From Glutinoglossum americanum (lineage: Eukaryota > Ascomycota > Geoglossomycetes > Geoglossales > Geoglossaceae): a DNA stretch of 64,000 bases. Where the stretch lies: NCBI GenBank assembly GCA_020080175.1, contig JAGHQL010000001.1, positions 248,001-312,000 of the forward strand. The letters are read 5' to 3'. Both the position numbers and the translations under genes were made by a program. The notes beneath the pieces are model-generated. The model was not told where the DNA came from. It searched no databases and was given only the letters and a program-made list of their open reading frames with translations. Shown one piece after another: positions 37,180-48,069 of the stretch; the stretch's first letter is position 1, and every line of letters starts with the position of its first letter.

Positions 37180-39497
37180 TTGGAGAGGCAATTGACGAAA
37201 TATGGGCTTGTATTCTTTGAGTTAGCTAGTTACAGAATCGCAAAAGGGCCCTGGTCCTTCAAAGTGAGGCTTCTCGGTTGAGCATTCGATATCACTTGTG
37301 ACGAATACGACACACTGCATGAACAAATAAATTTGCCGAACGCTGGCCATTATCTGCTAGCGTTTCATTGGGCACGGGAGTTGGTGCCGATCCGCCATAA
37401 AATTACCGGCCGAAGGAAAATGATCGACGGAGATCTAGACCGCACTAACGTTGTTGGGACTTTATCAACGCGCCCGTTGAGTCGGGTCGCTGATTGTCCT
37501 CACACGGAATATTCCGTCTACAACGTCCATGTATATTGTACGTAAGTAAACACGGTAGGCAACGTGTTATTGCAAGCGACGTCTTCCGCGTTAAGGAAAC
37601 GGCTTAAATTGAATATCAATAGAATTTGCAGGCAGGAGCCTCGGTAGCAGGTGCTGCGGCGAGTGCTCGGGCCCCGTTGAATGCTGGATTGTTTAGAGTA
37701 GAGGAAAATTTTTTGGTTCTCCTTCTCACTTGCTTTTGAGATGAGCAGAGGATTTTCGGAATTTTCCATGCCCAACCGCGTTAACTTGCTTTTGGCCACT
37801 GCGACCCCGGCATGCTGTTCACACACCACTTCCTTTGGCAATGCGTTTTTACAGGTGGCTGAACCGAGGAAAAGGATGCGTTGCTCGGGATCACTAGTTC
37901 ACCTTACGTCGTATGCAAGATTCGGCAGATCCCGAGGCGGAGTTTTCATGTGGTGTTGCTGGGGAGCCGCGGCGGAGGGAGGGTGTTGGAGATCAGCCAA
38001 CTGCCAGCCTGTCGGCATATTTTGCTGTTGGGACTTCGACCCATTTCGCCGGTATATCGCAGAGGGTTGACTGGCGAGCACTCGGCCTTTGGCCACAAAG
38101 CCTCTCGTGTGCTGAGCATGTGAGAGAGCTCCGGCCAGAGATCGAACCCACCAACATTTGTAACGCGGGGAGCAATCGGGACTTTAATTAGCATGGTTTT
38201 TAGCGTAGCTTAGCGTAGTTTAATTTACCTGTCGCGAGCAGCCATGCTTCCTACTTTACCTGGCGACCTCAGAGCGAATCCTTGAACACGGTGCAACAAA
38301 TGCTACGTATGGTACTTACGCAGTGACAGCAGAATCATGTAGGTAGCACAATGTCGTCCTCGGCTCATTTTCCGGTGGCTTGGAACGGTGCAGATGTCAA
38401 CCAGTCTGAGTCAGTTTGAAATACCGGGGCCGAAGCGCACAGCTCGGGTATCAGGCATAGCTGGTCTGGGGTAAGGACTCGAGCAACGGCTTTCCCGCAT
38501 CTTCGGCGTACCCTTCGGCACTTCCTGGTTACTTATACTGGGTAACTGGATCGATGATGTCTGCCCTTCCGTCCTTTCTCCCCTACAGCCTGCGCCCCTG
38601 CACGATGCGCCAGGACTGAAACGCATTTCAACACGCTGTTGCTGGTACCGTCTCCGCTTGGGCCACTTCCACCAACCTGCTGCCTCATCAGTTGCAGACT
38701 CCTCCACTCCCCCGCTCCGCCGGAGATAAAATAGGTAAAATGCTGGCAACCTGATTTGATTGCTTCGTTCCTACTTGTTCCTCACGCTTTTCTTAGCCTG
38801 CACCCCTCCGCCTCCACCTCCGCCTCAAAGGAGCAATTTGCTACACTACCGCGCAACATATTACCTACCAGACCACAGCTCGGAGATGAGGAGGTTCTCA
38901 CGTTGGAGTTCGCTGTTCCAGGGCCCTGCAACTGTCGACTGATATGCGCGCTTCTCCACGGCGGTCCGCTTCTCCACGGCTCTTTATTCTAGTTTGTCCA
39001 TTCGCCGACCACCTTTATTCTCATATTTTCACAATCATTGCTGGGATTCCACCTGCCTGCTACAGGGAGGCTGTCAAATAGGCCTGGTCGCGAAAACTGA
39101 GGACCGGCAGACGGACTTGGTCAAACGACTTTATTTCGGGTACCTGTTTGACAACCGCCCTTGTCTCTGCCGAACCTTACACGAGTGGTTGTGGGTTCTC
39201 AAGAGAGTGAATTTCTCTTGTTCATAACATTTTAGGATCGAGGCCCTGAGGTGTCAGAATCGACATCTAAGCCACGCTGACGTTACATCCCGCGTCTTAA
39301 CCTCATGTACCACCAACGCTAGCGATATTGTCAAACCAGTCTATTATAACCCGAGCTGTCTGCGGCGAACGGTTATATAGATTTAAAGATCACTTCGTAC
39401 GGCAGCTGTCATCTATTCTTGTGGAAAGGCGGATGTGTTAGAGCCACGTCAGATACAAACACTACCTTCTTTGAGCACGCGGGGTCATGATAAGTCC
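37180..39497. promoter_or_regulatory. Long upstream region of the Zn2Cys6 gene, with short uORFs
   Basis: About 2.3 kb between uL4 and the start of the transcription-factor gene, with no supportable gene. The last 70 bp contain two tiny upstream ORFs: ATG-TGT-TAG at 39433-39441 and a four-codon frame at 39487-39501 whose stop overlaps the main start codon. Fungal regulators often have long leaders, so part of this may be transcribed. Confidence 0.45.
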
Positions 39498-42400
39498 ATG
39501 AATCGCCGTTATTCGTACGAATTCGATCCACCAAAAGGCTCAGATACATTGGGGATGATGCGATCAGGTGATCGTCGTTCTGCCGAGTGGACAAGTGGTG
39601 GTCAAGAAGGGCGGCTGCCAAGTTTCGATCCTCGTGGCGGGGCCTTGTACTCTATCGACCCCGATTCGAGGTTGCAACCGGTACACCTAGGGAGTGATGG
39701 GTCGCCTACACGGGGATACCCACCTTTTGGGGGAGCTTCTGATGGCAGTAGGCCACAGCTTCCATCTGTCAGTGATATCCTGAAGACGAGTCCACAATCT
39801 CAACATTCATACCACCGACCGACTTCAGCTCATAGGGTTACTATGGAGCCCTTTGAGGGAAACCCCAAGTCATCGCCTCTGCTCCCTGGTGTGGCTCCGG
39901 AAGAGATAAACAGACCTCATACATCCCTTTCATCCAATATCTCCGCACCGTCTAGCACGCCTTGCCAGCTCGAGAGTCTGAGCGACAGGCTGGGTAATGA
40001 GATGCCAAAAGGGACTTCTACAAGTCGACAGCATACAATCGGAACCGATGTAGAAGGCCCATTTCGACGACACCGTTTAAGTAGTCTTGGCGAAGGCAAT
40101 CCCTCATCCCACCCTGATGGGCACCAGCTACTGGTTTCAACGCAGCACCCGCTTCGGCAGTATTCTACTGAGGGGTCTGGGGGCGAGTCCGCTACATTAA
40201 TGGCTGCAGTTGAACCGTCGCACCCTTCTACAATGGAAGAAGGCCAAGGACGGGGTAGCCTAACCACTCACAGGGTCTTGTCTAGCGACATCCGCGGTGC
40301 CTATGAAAGGTTGGGCCATAAAAGCACGGTTACTTTAAACTACCCTCGCTCCGGAAGGGAGCCCGAAAGGGGTCACCATTCGGTCAGCGCTTACACTACG
40401 ACACCTAGGGCAGCCTACCGTTCGAGCCAGCGCCATGAGCTTACCGGACAGCAGAGATTTCCGCAACCTAGGGAAGGGTTCGGTGCGCAGAGATGTACAA
40501 TGACCACCAGCGTGCTTAACAATGGCGGCCCCTCAGTCCATACACCGGTCGAAGACAAGCTTTCGTCACTGATATGGGACGGAAATCGCTTCCTCCCAAG
40601 GCTAGTAAGAACAGAAACCATACCAGGAAAGGGTCTGTGTTACTTCTATGACGACGGTAGTCACTGCAAGGCCAAGATCGATGGGGAGGATGTCAACCCT
40701 AGCTGGGGAGTCACCAAGGCCGGGAAGCCACGAAAGCGGCTTGCTGTCGCTTGTATTACGTGCCGGGAGAAGAAGATCAAATGTGATCCTGACTATCCTA
40801 AGTGTAAACAATGCGTGAAGTTCGATCGAGTTTGCATGTTTAAGAATGCGCAAGTCCCTCCCTGTTCGAACCGCCTATTAGGAATAACCTAATTGATCTC
40901 CTTATAGAGCTCGAGCAGCCCAGATATTGAAGGAAACTCTTGTAAACGGTGATAACGACAGGGACACTGGGGAAGCTCCCCAATCGTTTCAAGTATCACA
41001 CTCGGGACAACGTATTGAGCCTCGAGTAGGCCACAACATCGCCTTGGAAGATTCGCCTACCGGAGTGGAGTTGGAACTGTCGAAGAAACGAAAGCCTATC
41101 TCGAAGTTTGATAGTAGAGAATCCTTCGCCAATGGTTACAATCAATTGTTTATAGAAGGAGGCCTAGGCCAACCAACAAAAAGGCGGCGGGCAGCCTCAC
41201 CAGCGACTGTGCTGAAGATGCTCAGCGGAGCGCTTAGGTCGGGTAGTCCGTCAGGTGAGTTCGATTGGGAGATTGACCCATATGAGGCGTACCCAAGGCT
41301 CGTGGATCGTTTGATGGATCTATATTTCAAGCATATAAACACGACGCTATACTGCATGTTTCCTCAGAAGCCTTTCCGGGAATGGCTGAAATCTGGGGAG
41401 AAATCTCCAGATGACCGTATGTTAATCTACTCGATGCTTACATTAGCGTCAAGATTCTCCACCGACCCGGATAGGAAGACGCTTGCCAAGAATCTCGAAA
41501 CGACAACTCAATATGCCATTGGACACCGGCATGGGAAATTCAGCCTACAATTAATTCAAAGCCGACTCGCGTTTTCGCTTTATTGCTTCGCCGCAAACAA
41601 CTCGAACGATGCCTACGAGTACAGTGGAGCGGGAATGAGGGCTGCACTGGCCATGAGACTCAATATTGACGATGGAGCAGGCGACCTTCCAGATGATGAG
41701 ACCTTTGAATATGGACTAAACCGCTATGCGATTGCGGAATGTCGGCGAAGGACTTTTTGGTCTTGCTATATGTTAGATGTGAGTCAATATCTTGGAAGGT
41801 TACCTCTGTCCCCTCAGCTCACCAACCTTGCCCACAGCGATTCAGCGGTTTCAGCTCTGGACGCGCTGGACTTTTTAGCAATGATGACATCTTTGTTCGG
41901 CTGCCGTGCCACGACAGGCTCTTCGACGATCAAGTGGAAGTTTCCAATCCCTTTTTTGATAAGACAACGGCGCACAACACAGACGTCCCCCAACTCGGTC
42001 GAGAGCACATGAATTTAGGCCCAATGGCATTTTTAGTGAACATATCTTTCATCTGGGGAGATGTTCTTGCGGAAACGTATCGGGCTTCACATCGTCTGAA
42101 CGGAGCATGCGCAGCGACCTACGAGGCATTCCACTCGAAAACTCAATGCCGATTGTCTCGGTGGTTAGCTGAACTGCCCCCGGATCTAGTATATACAGAG
42201 GAGAACATGAGCCTAAGCTCTAAATCGGGCCACCTTGGGGCTTTCTTGACGATGCATTCGCTTTACCATGCAACAGGGATGAAACTGAACCGCTATGTGC
42301 GATCGGACCTCTTGTCACGCGAACGGATCATAGAGAATCTTAGACACCTGGATAAACATGCTCGAGAACAGCTCCAGATGATGATATGTTTGAGGCGAGG

Positions 42401-42953
42401 GCTTCAGCTCGAAGAACCACTTGAAGAACCGCTTGGAACCCCGTTTACCGGTTACGCAATTTCTTCCGCATGCGATATCCTAAGCGCGAAGGTTCCGAGG
42501 GACAAATATTCAGAGATCCTGGGCCTCTTGTCGCGGGGATTGTCGGTGCTTGAGAGCCTGCAGGGTCATTGGCACACTTGCAAGAAACATAAAACATGGA
42601 TATCGAGACGGATAGAGAAACTAGAGGCCAATCACCTCATCGGCCACAAAGATGCCGAAGACGTTAGCGACTCGCGATCGCCAATCACAATCGAATGCTC
42701 TCCTCAGCCGATGGAGGTTCCGGTTTGCGCTGTCGATGATATAGCTTATTCTGTCGACCAAGATATCTACCGCGAAGCAATTATAAGACAACCACATGCC
42801 GAAAACAACTATGATGAATCTAGGAGGTCTTCGATAAACCAGGAAGTACCCTCTCCATCTCCGGTATTGATGGAACCAGGCAGTGAGAAGAAATCGGAAG
42901 AAAGTAGCCGAGAGACTGATAACCTGTTCAAGCCACTTCTCCTGACGCCCTAG
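39498..42953 (+). CDS. Zn(II)2Cys6 transcription factor with fungal-specific domain
   Basis: A nuclear DNA-binding regulator. Three exons (39498-40849, 40908-41778, 41838-42953) give 1112 residues. The first 400 are Ser/Pro-rich and disordered, beginning MNRRYSYEFDPPKGSDTLGM. The binuclear cluster lies late, with Cys at 419, 422, 429, 436, 439 and 446 (CITCREKKIKCDPDYPKC then KQC and VC), preceded by NPSWGVTKAGKPRKRLAVA. The middle-homology (Fungal_trans) domain follows: DPYEAYPRLVDRLMDLYFKH, MLTLASRFSTDP, RRRTFWSCYMLDRFSGFSSG (across an intron) and LLSRGLSVLESLQGHW. The sequence around the cluster reminds me of RosA/NosA-like developmental regulators, but this is from memory. The first intron appears to be GC-AG (GCAAGT donor); an alternative GT donor four bases downstream changes a few residues. 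Confidence 0.9.
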
Positions 42954-43431
42954 TCGGTTCTTGTTCAAACGGGTCTTTTTTACATAAGTTCTATTTTGTT
43001 AGGGTTCGGTTAGGGATCCCCCAAGGGCGCTAGGTTTCTAAAGGACTTTTCTTTATAGGTAACCGAGTCTTAAAGGAGCATATTTGGGAGCTATATAGAT
43101 AGGATGGTACGTAAGGGTGTTGAGCTTATAGATGTCGCAAGTTTGCGGCAGATCTGGTTTGGCATTGCGATTGGGCTGGGCCTTTCTGTCCCAAATACAA
43201 GCTCGTAACAGACCTCTGCTAGAGCACGCGGAGGTTTCATCTCCACATCACGTGATAGGCTTTGAAACATATTCCCCCGGTTAAGAGATAAGATAATTGA
43301 ACATGCGGGATATTGTATAATTGTGTCTGATGGACTTGACCCAACGAATTGCGGTGTGAGCTTAGGGGGTTCTGCATTTGGTGTGGGCTCGGGTTCGCGA
43401 ACTAGGCCCAAGTCACCTACACCCCCCAAAC
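42954..43431. other. Intergenic region
   Basis: About 480 bp between the transcription factor and the next plus-strand gene. No feature beyond a plausible 3' UTR and promoter. Confidence 0.5.
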
Positions 43432-44616
43432 ATGGGAGGGCTCACATTTAGGACTCCAGGAAGGGATGGCGAACCACCATTGGATACACCACGCATGTCA
43501 CCAGAGGTCTACATCAAGCTGCGGGAGAAATACCTCGACCTGCTCTCCACTAGATTCTACCAACTAGCGATTTGCCCTATCGAATCGCCCGAAAAAAAAT
43601 CCTATGGCGATATAGACATTTTGGTGGAAGGACCACGCTACCCCTTCGAGGTCCAGGACCTAGCCGGTGCATTGGAGGCACAGAGGTACAGTCATGAGAC
43701 TGCAGGTCCGACAACCAACTTTGCTATTCCAGATACGGAGCGGGAAGGTGAGGAGGATGTGGTCGTATATAGACAACTCGACGTGCATGTTTGCAGGCCA
43801 GGCACGCTGGATTGGGAGGTTTTCACGAAATCCCACGGGGACATGTGGAACATATTAGGCTCTATGGGCCGGTTCTACGGTGTTACGGTCAATGACAGAG
43901 GCTGCCACCTTCGAATCCCTGAGATCGAGCCCGTGGACAGGAAACACTCACTCCTTCACCTAACAAGCGATCCCGCGGAGGCCCTAGCCCTATTCGGTCT
44001 AGACGTCGATAGCTACCAGAGGGGGTTCCAGACCGTTGACGAGATGTTCGACTACATATCCAGCACTCGGTTCTTCCGCCACGGCGCCTTCGAGAACACA
44101 GAGGAGAAGCGCCGCGACCGGCAACGCATGTCTCAACGTCCGGTATTCAGGCGCTGGGTCACGGAGTACCTCCCCAAGCATACCGACATGCCCATACGGA
44201 ACCCGGAGCTCACGAGGGACGACATCTTGGAGGAATCACTAGACAAGTTCCAGAAACGCCCCGAGTACGACGCGAAGCTAGCAGAATGGAAGGCCAAGGC
44301 CGCGGAGGGAAACCTCTGGAAGAGAATCGCCGCCGCAATCCCACTAGAAGGCGACAAGCTGAACCTCGTGATCCGAGGCCTTCGGAGGAAGTTCAACGGC
44401 GCAGCAGTCCTTGACGGCGAAGGCGACGAGGCCGCGGAACCTGGACCGGATCTCCAATTTAGACTCCCCGGCGGCGAGCTGGACGAGGATAGGCTCGTGG
44501 AGTGGGTGAAGGAGAATTGGGAACACGTCAAGATTGAGGAACGGCAGAGGGTTAAGAAGGGGAAGGCGGAGAGGAAGGCGGCTAGGGAGGCGGGCGGTGT
44601 AGCGTCTGAGGCTTGA
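43432..44616 (+). CDS. Uncharacterised protein with nucleotidyltransferase-like Asp triad
   Basis: A single exon of 394 residues; the ATG at 43432 is the first in frame. Residues 57-62 read S-Y-G-D-I-D, followed by ILVEG, and a third Asp sits in QLDVHV (Asp117). This is the layout of the pol-beta nucleotidyltransferase fold (G-S/Y-x-D-x-D plus a later Asp on a beta strand). After it comes a conserved-looking SHGDMWNILGSMGRFYGVTV and RGCHLRIPEIE. The C-terminal half is helical, charged and ends in a Lys/Arg/Glu-rich tail. I believe similar proteins exist widely in ascomycetes without a known substrate. No signal peptide, membrane segment or zinc finger is visible. The fold assignment is an inference from the motif; the substrate and role are unknown. 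Confidence 0.8.
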   Translation: MGGLTFRTPGRDGEPPLDTPRMSPEVYIKLREKYLDLLSTRFYQLAICPIESPEKKSYGDIDILVEGPRYPFEVQDLAGALEAQRYSHETAGPTTNFAIPDTEREGEEDVVVYRQLDVHVCRPGTLDWEVFTKSHGDMWNILGSMGRFYGVTVNDRGCHLRIPEIEPVDRKHSLLHLTSDPAEALALFGLDVDSYQRGFQTVDEMFDYISSTRFFRHGAFENTEEKRRDRQRMSQRPVFRRWVTEYLPKHTDMPIRNPELTRDDILEESLDKFQKRPEYDAKLAEWKAKAAEGNLWKRIAAAIPLEGDKLNLVIRGLRRKFNGAAVLDGEGDEAAEPGPDLQFRLPGGELDEDRLVEWVKENWEHVKIEERQRVKKGKAERKAAREAGGVASEA

Positions 44617-45442
44617 ACTGCGAATTGGAGGTTATTTTTTTCCCGGTGGAGGGAAGGGGGTCCTGCTAGGGTTGTGGTATGGTTTTGGAGTCCGACTGGT
44701 GGACTAAGGTCAGGGAACCATACTAGGAATTGGGCGTTCCCGGCATGTTTTTTGGGCTTCATTATTAGTCTAGAGGTTGCCTATTGAGAACGCTAAACAT
44801 CCCTCTGGTAGAGGCTGGGTGGGGTCCTCTTGAACGTGAACAAGAAGCCGAATGCATGGAGGGATCGGAACTTCCCTGGCTGCTTCTCGAGTCTAGTCTG
44901 CTGCCTACCCCCTCTATACCTATCTATCATTGAGTGAGGGCTCGATTTCATCCACCACCAATATGAAAAAAATGCAAAGAGAAACTACTCTTAACAATGT
45001 TCACTCGCATCTAATTCATAGTTTCCATCGGCATGCACCCATTGAATTTTCTCTCCAAGTCTCACCCACATGAATCAATCCTCCATCCTTCGCTCCAGAA
45101 GCTTCTCCAGGCAACAACCAAAAAAAAAAAACCAGAGGAGCTGAGTCAAGTATTGCTTTTTCCTGCCTTTTTCCTCTTTTGAACTCTGTTTTTGGGGGCC
45201 AAGATGAAGAGTGCAGCGTAAAAGAAGCCAACTACAAGGTTAGAGATGCTGGGAGTGACGAACAGAAATGATGATCCTTTATACTCTTTTCGCCCCTTAC
45301 ATGCGTTTGTTGATCGCGAAATGCTCGATCGGAGAATGACGGGCGGTTATGCAAGATATTCAAACCAAAAAAAGCAAAGAGGGTAATTTTCTTTCTTTTT
45401 CCGTTGTTTTTTTCTTTTTTTTTTTTCCCTGCTTGGTGCGGA
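44617..45442. other. Intergenic region between convergent genes
   Basis: About 0.83 kb between the nucleotidyltransferase-like gene and nmrA, with A and T homopolymers near 45119-45130 and 45408-45426. No gene supported. Confidence 0.5.
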
Positions 45443-46493
45443 TCACAACATCCACGTCAACTCATTCAACCTCTCTTCCACTGGAAAAACCTCCCTCGCA
45501 TATTCTTCGATTCCACGATAACCTGGCCATAGCTGCAATGCCTCATCGGGTGCTATAAGATCTGGGCCGAAATAGGGAGCCTGATAGTGTCCGAAAAGTT
45601 CCTCGATCTTTTCTAATTGCTCGCGGTAGCCTGCAGGGACGGACACCTTGATCTCGATGGGTCCACGTACGTATTTGACTGGCCGGCCAACGCCACGCTG
45701 AAAGGCTGCACATGCTTGACGGGGGGTGAGCATTTCAAAGGCCAAGGCGATGCTGGTTTTTCCCAAAAGGGTCAGCCGTTTCTACTTTTTCCTTGCCTCT
45801 CCGTGTACTTTTGCGGGGAGGCGAAGTGAAGAGGGGAACCTCATGTCGTACATACCGATGTCCTGCCCACTTCCGTGGCCCATCCTTGAAAATCTGCAAC
45901 ACCGCAGGCCCCACATCATGCTCAGCATCCAGCCATGGTAGAGGGAGATTCGGATGGAACGGGGCTTTCCACTCGAAACTCCCGTCTTTCTTTAGTTCCA
46001 TGCAAAACAGCGGATATGGCAGTGAGGTGAAATTGTTATTGTAAATGCCGGCATAGACAAATGTAGCGGGCAGACCAATCTGCCGGACGTAATTCTCGAT
46101 AGTGAACTTCGCCGACCATAGCGGAGGTGCTGGCCAGCCCTTACCATAGATCGAATGATCGGGCATGGACGAGTAGATGTAATGCTGAATCCCTGCCTTC
46201 CTGGCCGCATCTGCTAATGCTCGTCCTATCGCCACCTCATCCCCCCAGAACGTCGTGTTGATGAAAGCCAATTGGGCTCCAATAAAGAGCCGCGAGATGA
46301 GCCCCCCATCCTCCAACGATCCCACAACCAGCGTGACATTTTCCAGAGCGTCTAATTCCTGTGCCACCAGAGAGTCCTTCGACCGTAGCTGCGCCCTCAC
46401 ATGATAGCCCACGGCAGAAGCCACGCGCGCCACACTTGCGGCCTGGCGACCGCATGAATTGACGACGACAATGGTCTTGTTGGGAGAGGGCAT
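45443..46493 (-). CDS. nmrA: Nitrogen metabolite repression regulator NmrA
   Basis: A negative regulator that binds the GATA factor AreA and NAD(P) and represses use of poor nitrogen sources when ammonium or glutamine is present. Two exons (45856-46493, 45443-45752) with a 103-bp intron give 315 residues. The Rossmann N-terminus is TIVVVNSCGRQAASVARVAS. Then come AQLAFINTT, IQHYIYSSMPDHSIYGKG, KFTIENYVRQIGLPATFVYA, GIYNNNFTSLPYPLFCMELK and LPLPWLDAEHDVGPAVLQIF. After the intron come HRIALAFEMLTP, VPAGYREQLEKIEELFG and EEYAREVFPVEERLNELTWM. These agree closely with A. nidulans NmrA as I remember it. The loop that is N-A-T-G there reads N-S-C-G here. It lacks the glycine-rich insert near the C-terminus that the longer Aspergillus protein has. 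Confidence 0.93.
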
Positions 46494-48069
46494 TGAAGAT
46501 GGGGAATTTTTCGCCTGGAAGAGCAAGACAGACAAGAATGAGCGGGGTGTAATTTCTCAGGCAAACCTAAGGTAAAAAAAATAAATAGAGGCGGCGGCTA
46601 CCCTAGGTCCACGGTGGGCACCTGGGGGGTGGAGGCACCGAATGCACGGACAGCGGATGATGATTTGCAGATAGTGGTCAAGCTTCGCAGTGTATGGCTG
46701 CGTTAGACGCTAAATGTGACCGCCCGGAAGGTCAGCCGACAATTAAGCTTCAGACCCGGCGACATGCACCTGGATCAGATTCAAAACCAAGACGGACAAC
46801 GGGAATGCAGCCTGAGACACAACGAAACGGGAACGACAACGAACTAGGGGGGAGGGAGGTTTCGGCGCGGAGAGGAGAGAGGAACAGACGGGGAATTTCA
46901 GCGGCACCAAGCACGCAAGGCACACAGGTACGCAGCACGCAGGCACGCAGAAACGAGCATACACAGCTGGATCAATCGGACAGGCCGGAAGCCAGAAGGT
47001 CGGAGATGGTACAGGCGAGCAGGTCGGCAGGCCAACAGCAATTTCTTTGTACGACGCAGATACGGCTCCGAGAGCGATAACGCGGGCCGATGTTGAGTAA
47101 CGACGCCATAGGATCCACTCCCGAAGGAGAACGGTTTGCAGCAAGACGCCTCTGCCAAGAACAGACGGATAAAAAGAGGGCAGCAATGAGAACGAGGAAA
47201 ATGGCTGACGGGGGTAGAGGATTGAACGAACTAAGAACGCGGTGCGACCAACCAAAGCCTCTTGTCTACCTTTTGCTTTGGTTGAGGAGATGGGGCGGAA
47301 GACGAAAGGGACGTCGGACTGAACGCACGTTTTTGACGACCACGAGGTAGGTTGCGTGCGTACGTTGTGCCCACGACGACATCACTTTACGTAACCCGTA
47401 ACCCTCTCGCACTCATTCACACGCCCGATTCGAGCTTAGCAATATTTCCGCGGGGCGTAGGCCATGCCAAAAGGGAAGGGGAATTTTTGCGCGAAGCATC
47501 CCCGACCAGGTCAGATCACACGCAGCGTTGACGTTTTGCTGGACGGCCATGTTGTTGTGTTGGTGGCTGCTGTTGGGAGCGGTCGTTGCTTCTGTTTCTC
47601 TGGGACAGACAACCAAAAGTCGCACTAGGCGTGCCGTACGGCTCGTCACGGCGGAGCAAGTATTCAATTGGAATCAAATTAAAGCAATCAGCGCGATGGA
47701 TGGGGAACCGCCTGGCTCAACAGGCTGGCTTGTCATCGTCGGGTTTTCACGTGAGGCTGATCATATTCTGACGTCTGGTGGGAAATGCCTATTGGCCGTG
47801 TGTAGTTCCCCCGGATGCCATCCTGATTCAACGTTCCCATTATCACTGGCGAGCATTTTCCAAAAAAAGATCGGATGAAAAAATAAGCCTTTAGATATTT
47901 ATGAACCGCAAAGCTACTTGGAAAGTCTAGAATAACTGTTTTTTTTTATCGGAAACTTCAAGTTGGTATTCTGCCTGGATTAGTGCCCACTACCGGATAT
48001 AAGCCCCCCGAACGATTCTCTATGCCTTCTGATATGTACTTCCCGTGGCCAGCCACGAGTACCACGACC
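46494..48069. other. Upstream region of nmrA and 3' flank of the asparaginase gene
   Basis: About 1.6 kb with no supportable gene. Around 46909-46955 there are irregular direct copies of ACGCAGG/GCACGCAG. A 170-codon minus-strand frame at 46743-47255 is Cys/Ser/Pro-rich with no domain, sits in promoter position for nmrA and has competing open frames; not called. Confidence 0.5.

Noticed and set aside
46743-47255. 170-codon minus-strand frame upstream of nmrA
   Set aside because: Low-complexity Cys/Ser/Pro composition, no domain; better explained as promoter or leader sequence.
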